Source: Climacium dendroides (taxonomy: Eukaryota > Streptophyta > Bryopsida > Hypnales > Climaciaceae). From it: DNA of 64,000 bases. Every line of letters begins with the position of its first letter. The stretch's first letter is position 1. Under the pieces are notes generated by a model. The model was not told the origin of the DNA and made no database searches. It saw nothing but the letters and a program-made list of their open reading frames with translations. Positions 1 through 12,434 of this stretch are shown in pieces. Where the stretch lies: positions 6,138,001 through 6,202,000 of the forward strand of contig OX467090.1 in NCBI GenBank assembly GCA_950106755.1. The letters run 5' to 3'. Position numbers and translations under genes: made by a program.

Positions 1-725
1 CTTCACTAAGGCCAAGTGTACATGTCCTATAACTGTTCTTATATACCTTTTTGTATTGCAAGGTGATTTAATCCAAGTTATAAGTTGAATTTGCTTCTTA
101 GATTTAACATGAGTTTTAGCATGTGTGCCTAAAAAGACATACTACTCAATGGTGCAAAGAATCCATCTTTGGTACAGCAAAATTTTTACTCCAGGAAGGC
201 TTGAGGTCTACAATCCTTGTCAGGCACAGAAGAAAAAAACTTGTTTACAAACTTTGAATATTACAATCTTTCAATCCATGGTCTGAATTTTTCTGCAAAC
301 ATAGCCATGATGTTGAAAATCCTTTTTGTATGGTTGAAGTTCATAAAAAGACAGTTTTCATTTTCGATTTTGGTCAATGCACCAGGAAATGGCAGTTTCT
401 GACAATTTCACTTGAAACACACCCTCCGTCTTTTTCTTGGGGTTAAGCCCCCTCCTGCATCATCCACAGGCAGGTTCGCAATTGAGAACAGTTCATGACG
501 CGTTTCGGACATCCTATCACCACGACTCCACAAAGCACTGAAAATCTCGATTTCGTGACAGGGTAAGCACAAGATTGACTAGGTCATTGTTGATCGACAA
601 CATAATCTGCTGAGTTTCATCAACAAGGTCGTGGAACGAAACAAAAATTCTCTAAATCTATCGTACATTCTAAATGGTCAATAATATGCTAACAAAAAAG
701 CTCCTGATTCCACAACCGGCTACGA
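1..725. other. Region downstream of the 85-aa ORF
   Basis: No convincing coding exon is visible on either strand. The stretch lies 3' of the minus-strand ORF that ends at 726, so part of it may be that gene's 3' untranslated region. Its GC content rises from about position 400 towards the gene. No repeat family defined elsewhere in the window was recognised here. Confidence 0.4.
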
Positions 726-983
726 TCAGAGTCTCCTCCTTCCGCCAATTGCAAGCGCCGACTGAATGCCAACAATGATCGCTTCTGCAATGTTATCCGC
801 AAGGTTCACAGGTACAAATTCAAGATCCCGAAGCTCAGCCGCCATGTGCTCGACTCTCACGGGGTCCGCAAGCACCAAACCCGGCGGCAGCAGCGAATTC
901 GGCAGAGCGAAGGCGTTCATCACTGGAAACAGAGTCCCGTCGTTCATGCCAACGGGCACCATACCCTGACACGATGGCGCCAT
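726..983 (-). CDS. Small uncharacterised protein, 85 aa, single exon
   Basis: I do not recognise this protein family. The ORF runs from an ATG at 983 to a TGA at 726-728 without an intron. It is clearly richer in GC than its surroundings, which favours real coding. The protein has a short N-terminus, a Pro/Leu-rich middle (PNSLLPPGLVLADPVRVEH) and an amphipathic or hydrophobic stretch (NIAEAIIVGIQSALAIGG) just before a basic GRRRL end. No signal peptide or zinc site is evident. A telo-box-like AAACCCTAA lies about 50 bp upstream (near 1036, plus strand), as in many plant housekeeping promoters. The start could instead be the internal Met at residue 8 or 13. It could also be one exon of a larger gene, but no good donor site precedes the stop. 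Confidence 0.5.
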   Translation of the reverse strand: MAPSCQGMVPVGMNDGTLFPVMNAFALPNSLLPPGLVLADPVRVEHMAAELRDLEFVPVNLADNIAEAIIVGIQSALAIGGRRRL

Positions 984-1036
984 CTTTCCTTAATCCCCTC
1001 AAGTGTACCAAATCGACTCCTTAATCCTGAGCTCCA

Positions 1037-1345
1037 AACCCTAATTCAGAGTCACGGATGATTCAGTTTCCACCGCAATAGAAGCCACCGCAATAGAATC
1101 AAGGGAATTGAATTATGAAGCAAGGTGGTGGCTCTACCATATGCAAGTAAACTAAAACATCCTCGAAGGTTGGAGATTCACCGGAGTGATTCCCCTAACC
1201 CTAATTCAAAGCGACTGATGATTCAAATTCCACCGCCATAGAAGGAAAAAAAACTAAAGTTACCAAGATTGAGTAGAACGATGCTGGCTACAATACAAGC
1301 AAGAAAAATAAAACAAATATCTGTGCAAGTTGGAGATTCACCGGG
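1037..1345. repeat. Diverged tandem duplication in the upstream region
   Basis: Two blocks of about 150 bp follow one another. Each contains a CCCTAATTCA(G/A)AG motif, then GATGATTCA, then TTCCACCGC(A/C)ATAGAAG, and ends near GTTGGAGATTCACCGG. The first block spans about 1037-1185 and the second about 1196-1345. Identity is high in these cores and poor between them, so the duplication is not recent. It lies in the probable 5' leader or promoter of the minus-strand ORF. Confidence 0.6.
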
Positions 1346-2236
1346 GCAACGACACTCCCGTTCGGTTCCAAATTCAGGTGCGTCCGTGTAAAGACAAGGG
1401 CTCCGTCACCGCATGAATGATTCGTCGAAGCGAAACTCTAAGAGAAATGCGATCCCCGCACAACTTCTCCTAACTCAACATCGACAAATGGGACCTGCAA
1501 GAGAGACAGCGAAAAGAGGCAAGCAAGTGACACATATGGGCGTTTCAAATAAATATGCGGTCATCGGTCACCGCGCACCTGCCGTCCCATCACCGCGCAC
1601 AGTATAGTCGGGAGTATCGCAATTCAGAGTTGCTTGTTTGCTCGTCCCGATTTCATGCCGCTGCTGTCCTCTGAAGTCGGCTTTTCAATTTTTTTGCAAT
1701 ATTCATCAATTTTGTAGAGTTAAGTTGCAGGAGTCAACAAGTAATCAATCTTTGCTCGACTACCAATGTGCTCGATTTGCGTCCTATACCATTGTTGAGC
1801 ACAGACTAGGAACAGCTTCGGAGGCAATCAACCTTCTCGAATTGGCCTCTCGAAGCTAATATGACAGAGGTATGGTATGCAAAAGACGACTCGACTTGAG
1901 TTTTTGAAGGTTTCGGTTCAAGTGATTAGAATGCAAGTGGATTACAGGGAGTATGAGTAGCGAAATTCTCCAAAGAATATTATTATTGGAATCTCACATA
2001 TCTAAGATGTACGAAGTTTTCTAATGAACCTTTAAACAAGATCTTATTAGTATTTTCAAACAAATCGAAAGTGGCACTACTGGAATGCTATTGTGTCATA
2101 GTGAAGTCGTCTTTTGCATCACTGTAGATTGCGCGCAGAATTGCGGTGTCTGAACACTTTTTCTATTACTCTTCTTCTTCTCCTTCAGGTCTATTGATAA
2201 GGAGGGTTGCGCTTTGGAAGGGGGGAGCTTGACCTA

Positions 2237-2250
2237 AAACCCTAAACCCT
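2237..2250. promoter_or_regulatory. Telo-box upstream of AAR2
   Basis: AAACCCTAAACCCT lies 35-48 bp before the AAR2 start codon. Telo-boxes of this form are common in promoters and 5' leaders of plant genes for translation and RNA machinery. The role here is inferred from motif and position only. Confidence 0.5.
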
Positions 2251-2284
2251 GGAACCCTGGAAAGTTAGAAGATTACACCTCGCC

Positions 2285-5200
2285 ATGGATTCATCTCAGC
2301 AGCAGGCCCCCTACCACGTGCGCATGGACTCCGAGGACGCCCTGAAGCTCGTCAAGCAAGGCGCCTCGCTTCTCCTTCTGGCTGTCCCACCCGCCACCTC
2401 CTTTGGGATTGACCAGCAGATGTTTGTCGTGGGGCCGAATTTCAAAGGCGTCAAGATGATGCCCCCAGGACCTCACTTCATTTACTACAGTGCTGCAAGC
2501 CGGTGCGTGCTCTCGTTCAAATCTCCTTCCATAGTGTTCTTCAAAGGGTACCAAATTTGGCATGTCGTTCACCAACTGTCAATGTATTTCCTTCATGAGG
2601 TGAAGTATATAAATGATTTGCAGGAGGCTTCTATGTGTTTTGTATGTTACCTAAAACCCTAAGATTAATGGCATTCACAGGCAGGGAGGCGACGTTTCCC
2701 CAATCACAGGTTTCTTTTTACATGTCTCGTCTTCAGAGGTGCGTGATTGAAGGCTTCTCGACAGTGTGGTATTCGAATTCCATATACATCTGATTCTCAT
2801 GGTGCAATCTATACCAGTCTGTGTATTTCTAAGAACGGAGAAACCTTGACCTCTTTTGCAGGTTATTGTGAAAATGTGGGACCCAAATCAGGAGCGCGTT
2901 GTCAATCTTCCGGATGAACATGAGGTATACTATCCTTCATTTTGTCTTGATTAGCAGCACGTCAGCTAGTTTGTACTGCTCACAAGGAGATCACTTTTTT
3001 ATCCCCCTCCGAAGCCGATACTTTGAAGATTCCATAGGGGTTGATTTCATGGACCTTTAGATTATATAAATACTCCAGGTTCCGCTATACCTTGGATAGG
3101 ACTTTCGTTGCCTTTCATACCCTACGGAATGCTGGTCTGTACTGGTGGGTCCTATATACTACTCTTGTCCTCAACATGGCTGTAGAGTATCGGGTAAAAT
3201 ACATCATTGGGTTCAAGACTCGATTGGTGTGCCGACTACTGGATAGTGTTGTCAAGGAAGGGTCTCTGTTGAGGTTGGAGAAGATAGTAGGTATGCACTG
3301 CAATGCTTCGCTTCTTTGGAAGAGAGTGGAAATGTACCTGGTTACTAAGATTGAATTGTGAACGAAGAGTCTCATTTCGGGAGGTTATTGCAGGTGGAGC
3401 GATATTCATATGGAGTGAGAAGCATGGACTTTGATTCCAGTTTAGCACCCTATGACCTCCCAAATCACGCGACCTGGTGGCACTTGTCCAACTTCATCAA
3501 TCAGGCTGTTATCAATCGCTTACGTAAGTGTTTTTGATTCTTCAGGTTCTAAATTGATTTTGGGACATATCTATAGGACTGGGTCAAGGATGTTGATGCT
3601 GATCTCAATTTCATGCTGTTTACATATTTACTGTATTTCTTTATCTTACTCCTTTATTGTTGGTTCCCGTAGAACCTGTGGGTGGTGATATATCAATTAT
3701 GGCAGAAGCTGCGATGGTAGAGACAGGTCCCATGACGCGAGCAGAGAAGAAGATGTATGAACATATTGCGAAGCTTCGTCAGAAGTTTCCAGATTTTAAA
3801 ACGCCGGGAGATGATCAAGACAGTCAGCCTAGCAGCAGCGGTCGGTGTTTCTACACTCGTCTTCCTGGTCTAGTGAAACGAGTTGGAATGTCAAGAGCAG
3901 AGCTAACAGCTCTGAACTTGGACAAGGTATGTATGTCCTTCTCTTTATCAGCAGTTACTATAGTAACTTTCAGAATATAGTTCTGTCATTCAGACATGTA
4001 GGGTATGATGTCTTCTTTCTATCAACATATGATGTTATCTTCCTTAAAGCTTTCTAAATGATATATTTCAACTCATATGGATATGAAGTGTCACATCGTT
4101 AAACAAGTATCACATATCTTGTCTGCGCCATCGTGGGATGCCCCAAATGCTTCCAATTACAGATAGTGGCTCCTCGTTTAGTCCACTCTTGGCTGTTTGG
4201 GCACTTAGGGTTTAAGGTGCCACTATCTGTAATTGGAAGCATTTTGAGCATCCCACGATGGCGCAGACAAGATATGTGATACTTGTTTAATGATGTGACA
4301 CTTGTTTATCAATGTGGTTTATGAAGTTGCAATTCGAACATGCTCCTGCTCAATTAGAAAAATGCTGGTGAAAATCAGTGCAGTGTTGAAATAAATGAAC
4401 TGCAACCTGTAAGGTCCAGGTTGTTCTAAATGCTGAGGATTTTATGGGTAGCCTTATTCCTACGGCTCTTTCATCTTGTATGCAGAGCGAGCAGTTGGAA
4501 TCTGTATTAAAGAACTTGTATGGAGGAGAAGAGGACCTTCTGTTGGGGGAAGTCCAGTTTGCGTTCATTGCTTTCCTGGTATATGTTCATATATTTTAGC
4601 CTTCACTTTGAATTACAACTGCCCATTATCCGTGATGGATTTGGTATTTTGATACTCTTGAACTTCTAGCCTGTTACTCCTGAATTGTTGCCAATGGTTT
4701 TTACTCTAAATAATTGCAACATGTACGTAATTGCTGCTTAGAGATTACGAAAGCTCCCTTAGACGGAGCTAGAAGTTATTTAAAGCTATTATCTTGAGAT
4801 TCGTAATTCTAATATGGTGCTGGACACAGATGGGGCAATCATTGGAAGCGTTTGGACAATGGAAGGCATTGGTCAGCTTTTTGTTCGGTTGCAACAAGGC
4901 TGTGAGTGCTTGACCCTTCTGTATGATATAGTTGCGTTTGGAAGTTTTTAAGCTGCTATAATTACTCAAGTGTTTTATGGAGTGAGTCATAAATCGTGAC
5001 AGTAAATTACCATGTGTTTTTTGTGCTCTAGAAACAATAGCTTCTTTGTACAATTTCGTGATTATGTTGTGTTTTGGACATGTACTGCAGCCATTACAAT
5101 CCCGCACCAAGTTATTCGCCAAGGTACGATACGTGTCATTTTTTTATGAGCTCTTTCTATGACCTTGTTTTGGGTAAATCAGTTTCACCATCTCATTTTC

Positions 5201-6374
5201 TGACCATTGCCTTCGTGCATCAGTTCTTGGACATCCTATATTGGCAACTGAAGCAAGGTTTGAAGGGGAATGTGTCTTCTGCTCAAGGCCCCACAGTTGA
5301 TGATAGCTGGTTCACAGATGATATTTTCTTAAGACATCACTATAAAGTAAGAAGTCGTAACATATGCATCCCTCTTTCATTTAAAGTTGATGCCTTCGCA
5401 TTGATACTAGGTAGTGCAGTCAGAGGAATCCTCAAGGCTGCAACGCAATTAACATAAATTTTGATGGTTACAAGTGTGGATGTTCCTTCTTGTTCAACCT
5501 CCACTTGATGGACAAAGCTCCAGGATTTGATGTTGTAATTGGTGGTTTTCCTGTTCACAGAATTTTATTCAACTGATTAGAGATGCCCACGCTATTGATG
5601 GTGATCTTCTCAACAAGGTTTGTTGTTCACCCCTTTGGCGATAGTAATTCTAGTGCTATTTTACCGGTCAGCAGCGGTATTCATGTCAGAACTTTCCCCT
5701 ACTTCATGTACTTTTGTACTGAAAGAAGGACGAGGGAATTGGGAGATTGTCAGAACCACGTTCAAAGATACGGTAGCCGATTTTATGAGATGTTCCTATT
5801 TTCATCACTTGCACTTGTTGATTCATAAAATTATTTGAGCGCTTAAAGATATATATTAATGGTGCCCCGTTTGTGGTAATATAGTTGTAAATAGATTGAT
5901 ATATATTCCATTTTTATTAACCCTGGTTTTGCCGTCATGCAGACTAAAAAGCTGAGAAAATTAGTGGAGTCAAGTCTGGGATGGACTGTGGAAGAGGACG
6001 CGGAAATTGATGAGGACGATGAGGTTAGTATTTATGCATCTCCATCATCATCTCTTTCTCTTCACCTCTGCTTCCATGTATATCCTAGTTCAGGGTATCT
6101 TTGTGTGCTTGCGTTTCATGTGAGGTGTTCACATGATGAGTGTCTTCGCTTGTGATTGAGCAGTTCTTAGAGAACAAATTTGTTTCACTCGTGTGCCATT
6201 CTAAAGGTTTATAGCTTCGTGCAGTGAGATTTGGCTCTGCGGGTAAGTCTTTAATATATAGTTTAACTACTCTTTGGGCATAGTATAACTGGGTGTGCAT
6301 TGCTGTGTTCTTGGCTCTGGCAGTATGCACCAGTAGTGGTCTCGGAGGAGGATGCTACAATCAAGGACGAATAG
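2285..6374 (+). CDS. AAR2: AAR2 splicing factor homologue (U5 snRNP assembly), 410 aa
   Basis: AAR2 holds Prp8 in an immature U5 snRNP until Brr2 replaces it; this role is known from the family. Twelve exons give a closed frame of 1233 nt: 2285-2502, 2681-2738, 2862-2924, 3394-3523, 3673-3926, 4486-4578, 4830-4901, 5091-5123, 5224-5346, 5561-5617, 5943-6023 and 6324-6374. All junctions are GT-AG. The N-terminal domain shows the family signature GVKMMPPGPHFIYYSAA, followed by SPITGFFLHVSSSE. The middle contains CFYTRLPGLVKRVGMSRAEL, and the C-terminal helical domain contains LLLGEVQFAFIAFL and then SLEAFGQWKALVSFLFGCNK. The tail is acidic. The length is slightly above the roughly 384 aa of the human protein. 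The ATG at 2285 is the first in frame and fits the conserved N-terminus. Intron 5 holds an 85-bp inverted repeat. Exon boundaries rest on homology and phase, not transcripts. Confidence 0.93.
4086..4303. repeat. Near-perfect 85-bp inverted repeat in AAR2 intron 5
   Basis: The arms at 4086-4170 and 4219-4303 are reverse complements with three mismatches out of 85, separated by a 48-bp loop. Arm landmarks are AAGTGTCACATC, GTCTGCGCCATCGTGGGATG and TTCCAATTACAGATAGTGGC. The segment lies wholly inside the intron (3927-4485), so the AAR2 pre-mRNA would fold into a long hairpin there. The arms are richer in GC than the intron around them, which suggests inserted material such as a foldback MITE or a young hairpin-RNA locus. 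No target-site duplication is obvious. Confidence 0.9.
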
Positions 6375-7189
6375 TCACTACCGGTACTGTGGACAAGCTT
6401 TCGACGTTTTAAAGTTCAGTTACAGACCGGATTATGTAGTATTTAAATGGGATGGGCGATTCTTTATCACTTTCCAGGCAGAGTTAGTCTTTTGAAGGAA
6501 ATGTCTCTCCAAGCTACACAATATTGTAAATCGCCTAGATTTCCTTCCTTAGGTCTTGTACGACACTAAAGGATGACATATCCATCCCCGGGATACTTTT
6601 TGAGCGATTTTTATTGGATACTTGAGGAATAGGTTGAACTTTTCAGCTGGTGCGATTGAGCATGCTGTGGAATTGACATCCTGTATTGTATTAGAGGACT
6701 GCAAGTCAGGTACAATTTCCAAGGATTTTCTGATGGTTGATTCAGCAAAAAGAGAATCTCGTAGGGAAGAAGTGATCCAAGCTGCAAAGCTCTATTATCT
6801 ATTGCCCCTCCGCTTTTTAGGAGCATATGAAGTCCTCAATTTCTTCACACAATAAATACAATCTAGGTAGCACACTTGTTTGCAATTTTTTTCTATTTTT
6901 GTCGGTGGCTATGTTAGTTTGAGCATTGTGGTGACCACATGCCACTATCTCATCTCTCCGCGACTCACTGCGACATGCAAGCTGTAGAGCACTAAGGTAC
7001 GAGGTCCATAAATCGCCCATTTAAGAGCCGACACTGAATCTTGTGGACGTGAAGCTTCTTGAAATATTTTTCAGTAAATTTTCACTTTGCTTGAAAGACA
7101 AGTGGAATTGGCATCCAACCCAAGTCATTTCATATTTTTTGGAGCTTTGTGGAATTAGTTATGAAATTTTGAAGTTGAAATGGCATAGG

Positions 7190-7299
7190 GCTCTAAAATC
7201 GCCCACCTCCTAAAATGTACAATCTTTGTACATTGCTGAAGGCTATGAAAAAGCAACATGTACAAATAATGTACATTTGAAGGTGTGTGATTTTAGAGC
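7190..7299. repeat. 110-bp foldback (MITE-like)
   Basis: The left end reads GCTCTAAAATCGCCCACCTC and the right end, read in reverse complement, begins GCTCTAAAATC and then ACACACCTTC. ATGTACA motifs lie just inside each arm. The whole unit is about 110 bp, with arms of about 40 bp and several mismatches. It resembles a small terminal-inverted-repeat element. A single related end (ATAAATCGCCCATTTAAGAG) lies near 7007. Confidence 0.6.
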
Positions 7300-8567
7300 T
7301 TGTGCACTTTTAGAACCTCCTACCTTATATGTTCTCAATCTAGATTCAAATATACCAAATGTTGAATCTCCAATGTATATTGAAACACTTTAGAGATGTT
7401 AGTGTTAAACTACTCTATTAATATTCATACTCTATTAATATTCAATATTCAACAGATTGTATAAGGTAGGTATTAGAATTGTGAGCAATCAAACTTTAGG
7501 GAAAAGTTCATTTGAATTCCTATTTGGTCACACTGTAGGACTTAGGTTTTTGAATATGGAACTAATAAAGATTGCAGGAGAAATTTTATTCAAGTTCAAT
7601 ATGTAATACACAATGATTGGAAATTCATTCAAAATGGTAATAAAATACTCAAAAAATTGAGAATGTGCGTAGTCAAAGTTTGTTATTAAAGGTTTGCTAA
7701 AGCAATCATGGTGATGATAAGCAAAATAAAAATTGAAGGATAGTCACTCAATGTCCCTCAAATATATGCACGCATGAGTTTTAAAATCATCATAAGGCTC
7801 AATTAAAAGTGGTCACATTATATTCCTTGATCCCATTGTTTAGTAAACAAAACTTTCCCATATTATTTATCCATCAATGCAAAAAACTCTCTACAACTAC
7901 ATATTTTATTTGAGAGCAAAGGTATTTTATTCTGCAACTTGAGGTCAAGGCAAGAAACTACTTTAAGAGTTCATTGTGGGATATGTTATATTCTTGAATT
8001 TCTCATGGACTTCAACAAGCAATATGGAATATAGATGTATTTGTATTTGTAAAAATATATACTGTACATAAATGCATAGTTATAGAAAGAGAGATAGATA
8101 GTAGGTGCATTCACATTTGGTTTGGGTAGAATGGGGTGAATTCTTTTTTTCCTTTTTTGTGGCCTTGATTTATCAAGAACCATAGCTAGTGTTTTATAGG
8201 GGATAGGATAGAAGGAAAGAATTATTTAACCCATAAACAACAAGCCTCACCATAGAAATCATCTGTTTGGGTACCGTATGAATTGTTGAGATGCTTTTGG
8301 GAAAAGGGAATGTCTACAATATTAGGAGATAAGCTTTGGAGGATGAATAGTTGCACTTCTATCCTACATGGAGAGATTCTATCATTCATTGATCAGAAAT
8401 TGGCTACTGTGTCGTTTAAGGGTTAAATTATTTCTAATTAATGAACAACCTACTTTGAGTTATCATTGATAATTAAGAACAACTTCCGAAAACTATTAGT
8501 ACAAAGTACTATTTTTTTCCAAAATTCATTTGAAGCAATTAATGACAATTCTTCATTCCATCTCTAC

Positions 8568-8947
8568 TATATAAGATAGAACTACCCATTACCATACAGA
8601 TTTTCTATCTAGGTACTTTGGAGAAGCTATTTATGAGCTCTCATATTTTTCAAAGATTGAATTGTTTGAGAGAAGTCAATTGCAAAAAAAATAAAGACAT
8701 TCTGACAAGAATTGAATTTTTTGTGATTTTTCAAAGCTGAAATGTAAAACTGTGAGTAGACCCTTGGTAAAGCATGACCAGACCATTGTTGAAGCGTGGG
8801 CTGATGTGTCCACTCCCTAGTGCATTGCCATCATGATCATGGATGAGTAAGATTGTGGTAATAAGATGGGCCAGTGACGGAAATGGGAGGAACTTGTAGG
8901 TGGGGGAATTGGGTAAATGGTGGTAATGGGTAGTTCTACCTTATATA
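8568..8947. mobile_element. Non-autonomous TIR element, TAGAACTACCCATTACC family, copy 1
   Basis: The left end is TATATAAGATAGAACTACCC and the right end is its reverse complement (TATATAAGGTAGAACTACCC), so the terminal inverted repeats exceed 25 bp with one mismatch. The element is about 380 bp and has no coding capacity. Its interior matches the second copy at 12598-13576 in opposite orientation, sharing for example AAAACTGTGAGTAGACCC. The flanks are TA-rich, so the target duplication cannot be fixed. The superfamily is undetermined. Confidence 0.75.
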
Positions 8948-9967
8948 TAGACAGCATAGGGATATATCAATCTTCACAACAGTATTTGCATGCATGAAAA
9001 TTCCATCATGATTTATTTCAACTAGTGGATACAACTAGTTGAAAATAGTTACTAAAAGGAAGACATTAATAGCTTCTACATGGATTCCAATTACTTACAA
9101 ATATCTTCAAGATTGCTATAAGAACCACATGATACAGATGAAGTGCAACCAAGTATGTTGAAAAAACAATCATTTCCAATTCTTTAGCTATTTGACTAGA
9201 GCAAAGCAAAACTTGCAAAAATGAGATTTTTATGTCTAAGACTCTTCCCAAGCCTAAAATGCTCCAAATCCACATTTCGTTTTTTACTAGGGACTGAGTG
9301 GTTTATGTGATAACTACAAGACACATTTTCAACAAACTTGGCATAAAATTTGGTTAGATAATGACCCTCCTTTCCTTACTAATATTTAGCCCCAAAAGAA
9401 CGTCCAAGCCTATACGTGCTTCTGTACTGTAACTAAATGATCATAAAGTATCCCAAAGTCATAAAACATTCCTGAGCCCAAACCACCTTGGGCAGGGTCT
9501 CAGAAACAGTGTACTGTACACAAAGTAGGATGCACAAGTGCACAGATAGACAATCAAAATGGCTCTGTCAAAATTAACAGATTGCAAAAGCTAGGTAATG
9601 AAATTGTGAAAACTGGAGACGGTCATATTCTTCGGGAAAAACCTAACAGCGTTCCAAACGCTTAAAAACAATCATATATCATGCAAGAGAACTGCCTTCC
9701 TCATGATTACAAGTTGGAACTTCAAGTCCAGGATTCCCAGAGGTGCATCAACAATCTATTGAGAGAAAGATACATACTCCACAAAACTTGGTTGGAGAAA
9801 GCACATACAGGTTGTACACTCGTCCAGGATAAACTATGAGCTATTCAAGGTCATGACCGCAATCCTTCACAAATGCCCAATGGATATCCTGTCCCCTTGG
9901 AGATAGTAAGGAAAACTCTGATAGAGAAGAGGTATGCAGTACCCATAAAAAGCTAAGGTGTAGGGGT

Positions 9968-12263
9968 CTATGTCATGGTATCAATGAGGGAAGCTCGCAT
10001 TTCATTGACAATGTTACTGGGCTGGGCGTCACGCAGTTTAAAAACGCTCTCGATCACAGAGAGCTCAGTCGCTGTGGTGTCCAGTCCACAGAACGCAGTC
10101 CAGTCATTAACAACCAGCCCAGCCCCAATCACTTCACTTCCTCTGTTCACAGTACCGGCCACCAATGGGACTTGTAATAGTGACGACAACTCATCCAAGT
10201 CCTCTATTGATGTGTGTGGGTGCACCTGTAAACAACGCTGAGTGAGTAAAAGAACAAAATAGTTCACAAAACACAAGTAGCTAAATTAATGACCACTTGA
10301 GGAATCCGAAATCAGATAATCCGAAATATAGACGCTTACCAATCCACCACGATTAGTGAATTGACTGTAACTTCCTACAAGGATGTTGCCTGCAATAGTT
10401 TGTCTGAATACTTCAACTCCCAAAACATCGGCTATAAGTTCTTCCGTTTCCTGCCCACGAAAACCAATAGCCAGTAAGTACAAGAATTAGACATTACTCA
10501 GAATAAACAATACAGAAGGTCAAACTGCAGAAAAAAATGAGAAGATAGACGTTGCAAGCACGAAACAATTCAGTAGACCATACGAGAAGAAGCCTGCTAA
10601 TAATCAGAAGATGCCTCCAAGAGACACGGCATTCAATCCAACTACAATCAACTAAATTCAAAAATTGCAAGTTACGATTTCCTGTAGAGATATTTCATAC
10701 CCTATCCAGGTCGGTGTGAATGAGGGAGACATAATCGTTACAAGCAATACAGTTGCCGAGTGCAGAAAGACGCTCATCCACTCTTTGAACCACCACCTTG
10801 TCTGGTAAGCAATTCCTAATGTGCAGCAGCTCTGTCCGGACCACAACACTTGTCATCAGATGTCCTTGAACTCTCAATTACCAGTAGCTAATTTACAGAC
10901 ACCTAATACCTTGTGGACTCCCGAGCGAGACAGCGAGAGAGAGAAAGAGATGCAACATATCGACACAATACCCAAAAAGATTCACAAGAATTTGAAAGGT
11001 CCTATAACCCTATAGGCATTTTTCAAATTAGTAGAAGTTGTTACCTTGATCAGTGGTCGCTTGTGGGAGAAGCAGACCATTCTTGTTCCCTGCAACGGAG
11101 AGGCAAAAGCTTCCTTCAGGTTACCGACTTCTCTCGTAAAATTCAGTTTCTGAGTGAACAAAGATACAACGGTTTTGCACTGGTGTGTTTGAATAGGTGC
11201 TCACTATTGGAGACATGGTTCTAGGTTCTACGTATTCACTCCTATGATAGTGGATATCATCACCACGAGTACCAAGAAGGTACTCAAAACTGAAGGACAC
11301 ACAAATTTCAAGACTTACCGACACACATTCGGCCGATCACTCGGGTACCCGCAATAGAAGCCTTCACCACAGGGATAACATCTGCTAACTCTGATTCAAA
11401 TGTGCTGCAATCGAAGTACAGAGCCCATCAGTCAAACGGAATGAAGACCTTGTCCGATCGCAATTTGTCAAAGTACGATAGTACATCCGAAAACATATTC
11501 TTGGACAAACCATGAGCTGGAACTAACAAAAAAAATCGACGTAAAGTTCACTGACGGAGAAGGTTAGATTACGGCACCTGTAGAAGTTCTCAGAACCACC
11601 TATTGCCACGAGGCAGTATGCATTTGTGAGTTTAGAGAAAACTCCAATTTCATTGCTATTCTCAAACTGAGCCCCTGCCAGCAATCACGAGAGATTAAAC
11701 CCGTCAAATGCACACACGAACACCAGGAGCTAAGTAGCCACCTTGACCTCAAAGGCGCACCATCCGTAACACGAAGTCCCTCCCCCCTGGTCTGTAATGA
11801 AGATGCGACGCGAAGAATCGAAAATTTAAAAAGCCCATACTCTACAACCTCGGGACAAACATCATTGCCCAAAATAACAACGTTGCTCTCAAAACTGACC
11901 ACAAAGCCTTGCAGTTGCAAAATCCAAACTACTGGAAAAACAGATTACGACTCGCAAAGGACCGAATGACAATTTGCGAGAAACCCTAGCAACGCAAGCC
12001 CCTCTCCCTCGTCTACAGCAAAGATACGACGCAGAGAATCGATATTACAAACCCCATACTTTATTAATTATTAAAAAATAAAAATAAAAAGTCCCTCTCA
12101 AACCTCACCACAAAGCATTGCTGTCGCTAAACTTAAATTCAAACAAAAATTCAAAACAGAGAACAGCTCACGAAGGACTAAACCACTATAGCGAGAAACC
12201 CTAGGATGCAAATTCCCACAAATTCGAAGAAACCAAGTGGGCAAATCGCTTACTGGTTGCCAT
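9968..12263 (-). CDS. EIF6: Eukaryotic translation initiation factor 6, 245 aa
   Basis: eIF6 binds the 60S subunit in nucleolus and cytoplasm, is needed for its biogenesis, and blocks premature joining to 40S. Seven minus-strand exons (12254-12263, 11578-11674, 11319-11404, 11045-11089, 10701-10831, 10340-10450, 9968-10225) join with matching phases into 738 nt, the canonical 245-aa length. The first exon is only 10 nt, coding MAT and the first base of an Arg codon. Family landmarks in order are [79 protein letters not shown] and [20 protein letters not shown], then the end [11 protein letters not shown]. These belong to the pentein fold of five pseudo-repeats. Identity to plant eIF6 appears very high, and no key segment is missing. 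A telo-box lies about 160 bp upstream. Confidence 0.97.
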
Positions 12264-12420
12264 GTTGAAACACTCTCAATGACGATCTCCAAATAACACT
12301 CCTAGCAAGGAATCGCTCGAAAAAGAACAGGCACGCACAGGTCGAGCTCCACCCGAAATTGAAAACTGGCAACTTCAATTCCAAAACGGTCGGAGCGCCC
12401 GGAGGATGATGGAGGACTGG

Positions 12421-12434
12421 ATTAGGGTTAGGGT
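12421..12434. promoter_or_regulatory. Telo-box upstream of eIF6
   Basis: ATTAGGGTTAGGGT on the plus strand reads ACCCTAACCCTAAT on the gene strand, about 160 bp before the eIF6 start. It fits the telo-box pattern of plant translation genes. Function is inferred from motif and position. Confidence 0.5.

Larger units (their letters stand above)
984..2284. promoter_or_regulatory. Divergent intergenic region between the 85-aa ORF and AAR2
   Basis: About 1.3 kb separate two divergently oriented genes, so this interval should hold both promoters and 5' leaders. The part nearest each gene is GC-rich. It contains a diverged internal duplication (1037-1345) and a telo-box close to AAR2. The short ORFs at 1413-1607 and 1638-1859 show no recognisable product and no splice context, and I do not call them genes. 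Confidence 0.5.
6375..9967. other. AAR2-eIF6 convergent intergenic region
   Basis: The genes on either side converge, so both ends hold 3' untranslated DNA. Polyadenylation-like AATAAA near 6852 may end AAR2 transcripts, and about 9300-9967 probably belongs to the eIF6 3' region. The middle is AT-rich and contains a small foldback (7190-7299) and a TIR element (8568-8947). I found no coding exon; the short ORFs are low-complexity translations. Confidence 0.5.

Noticed and set aside
3041..3361. 106-aa ORF in AAR2 intron 3
   Set aside because: It is inside an intron defined by phase-matched AAR2 exons and shows no family features.
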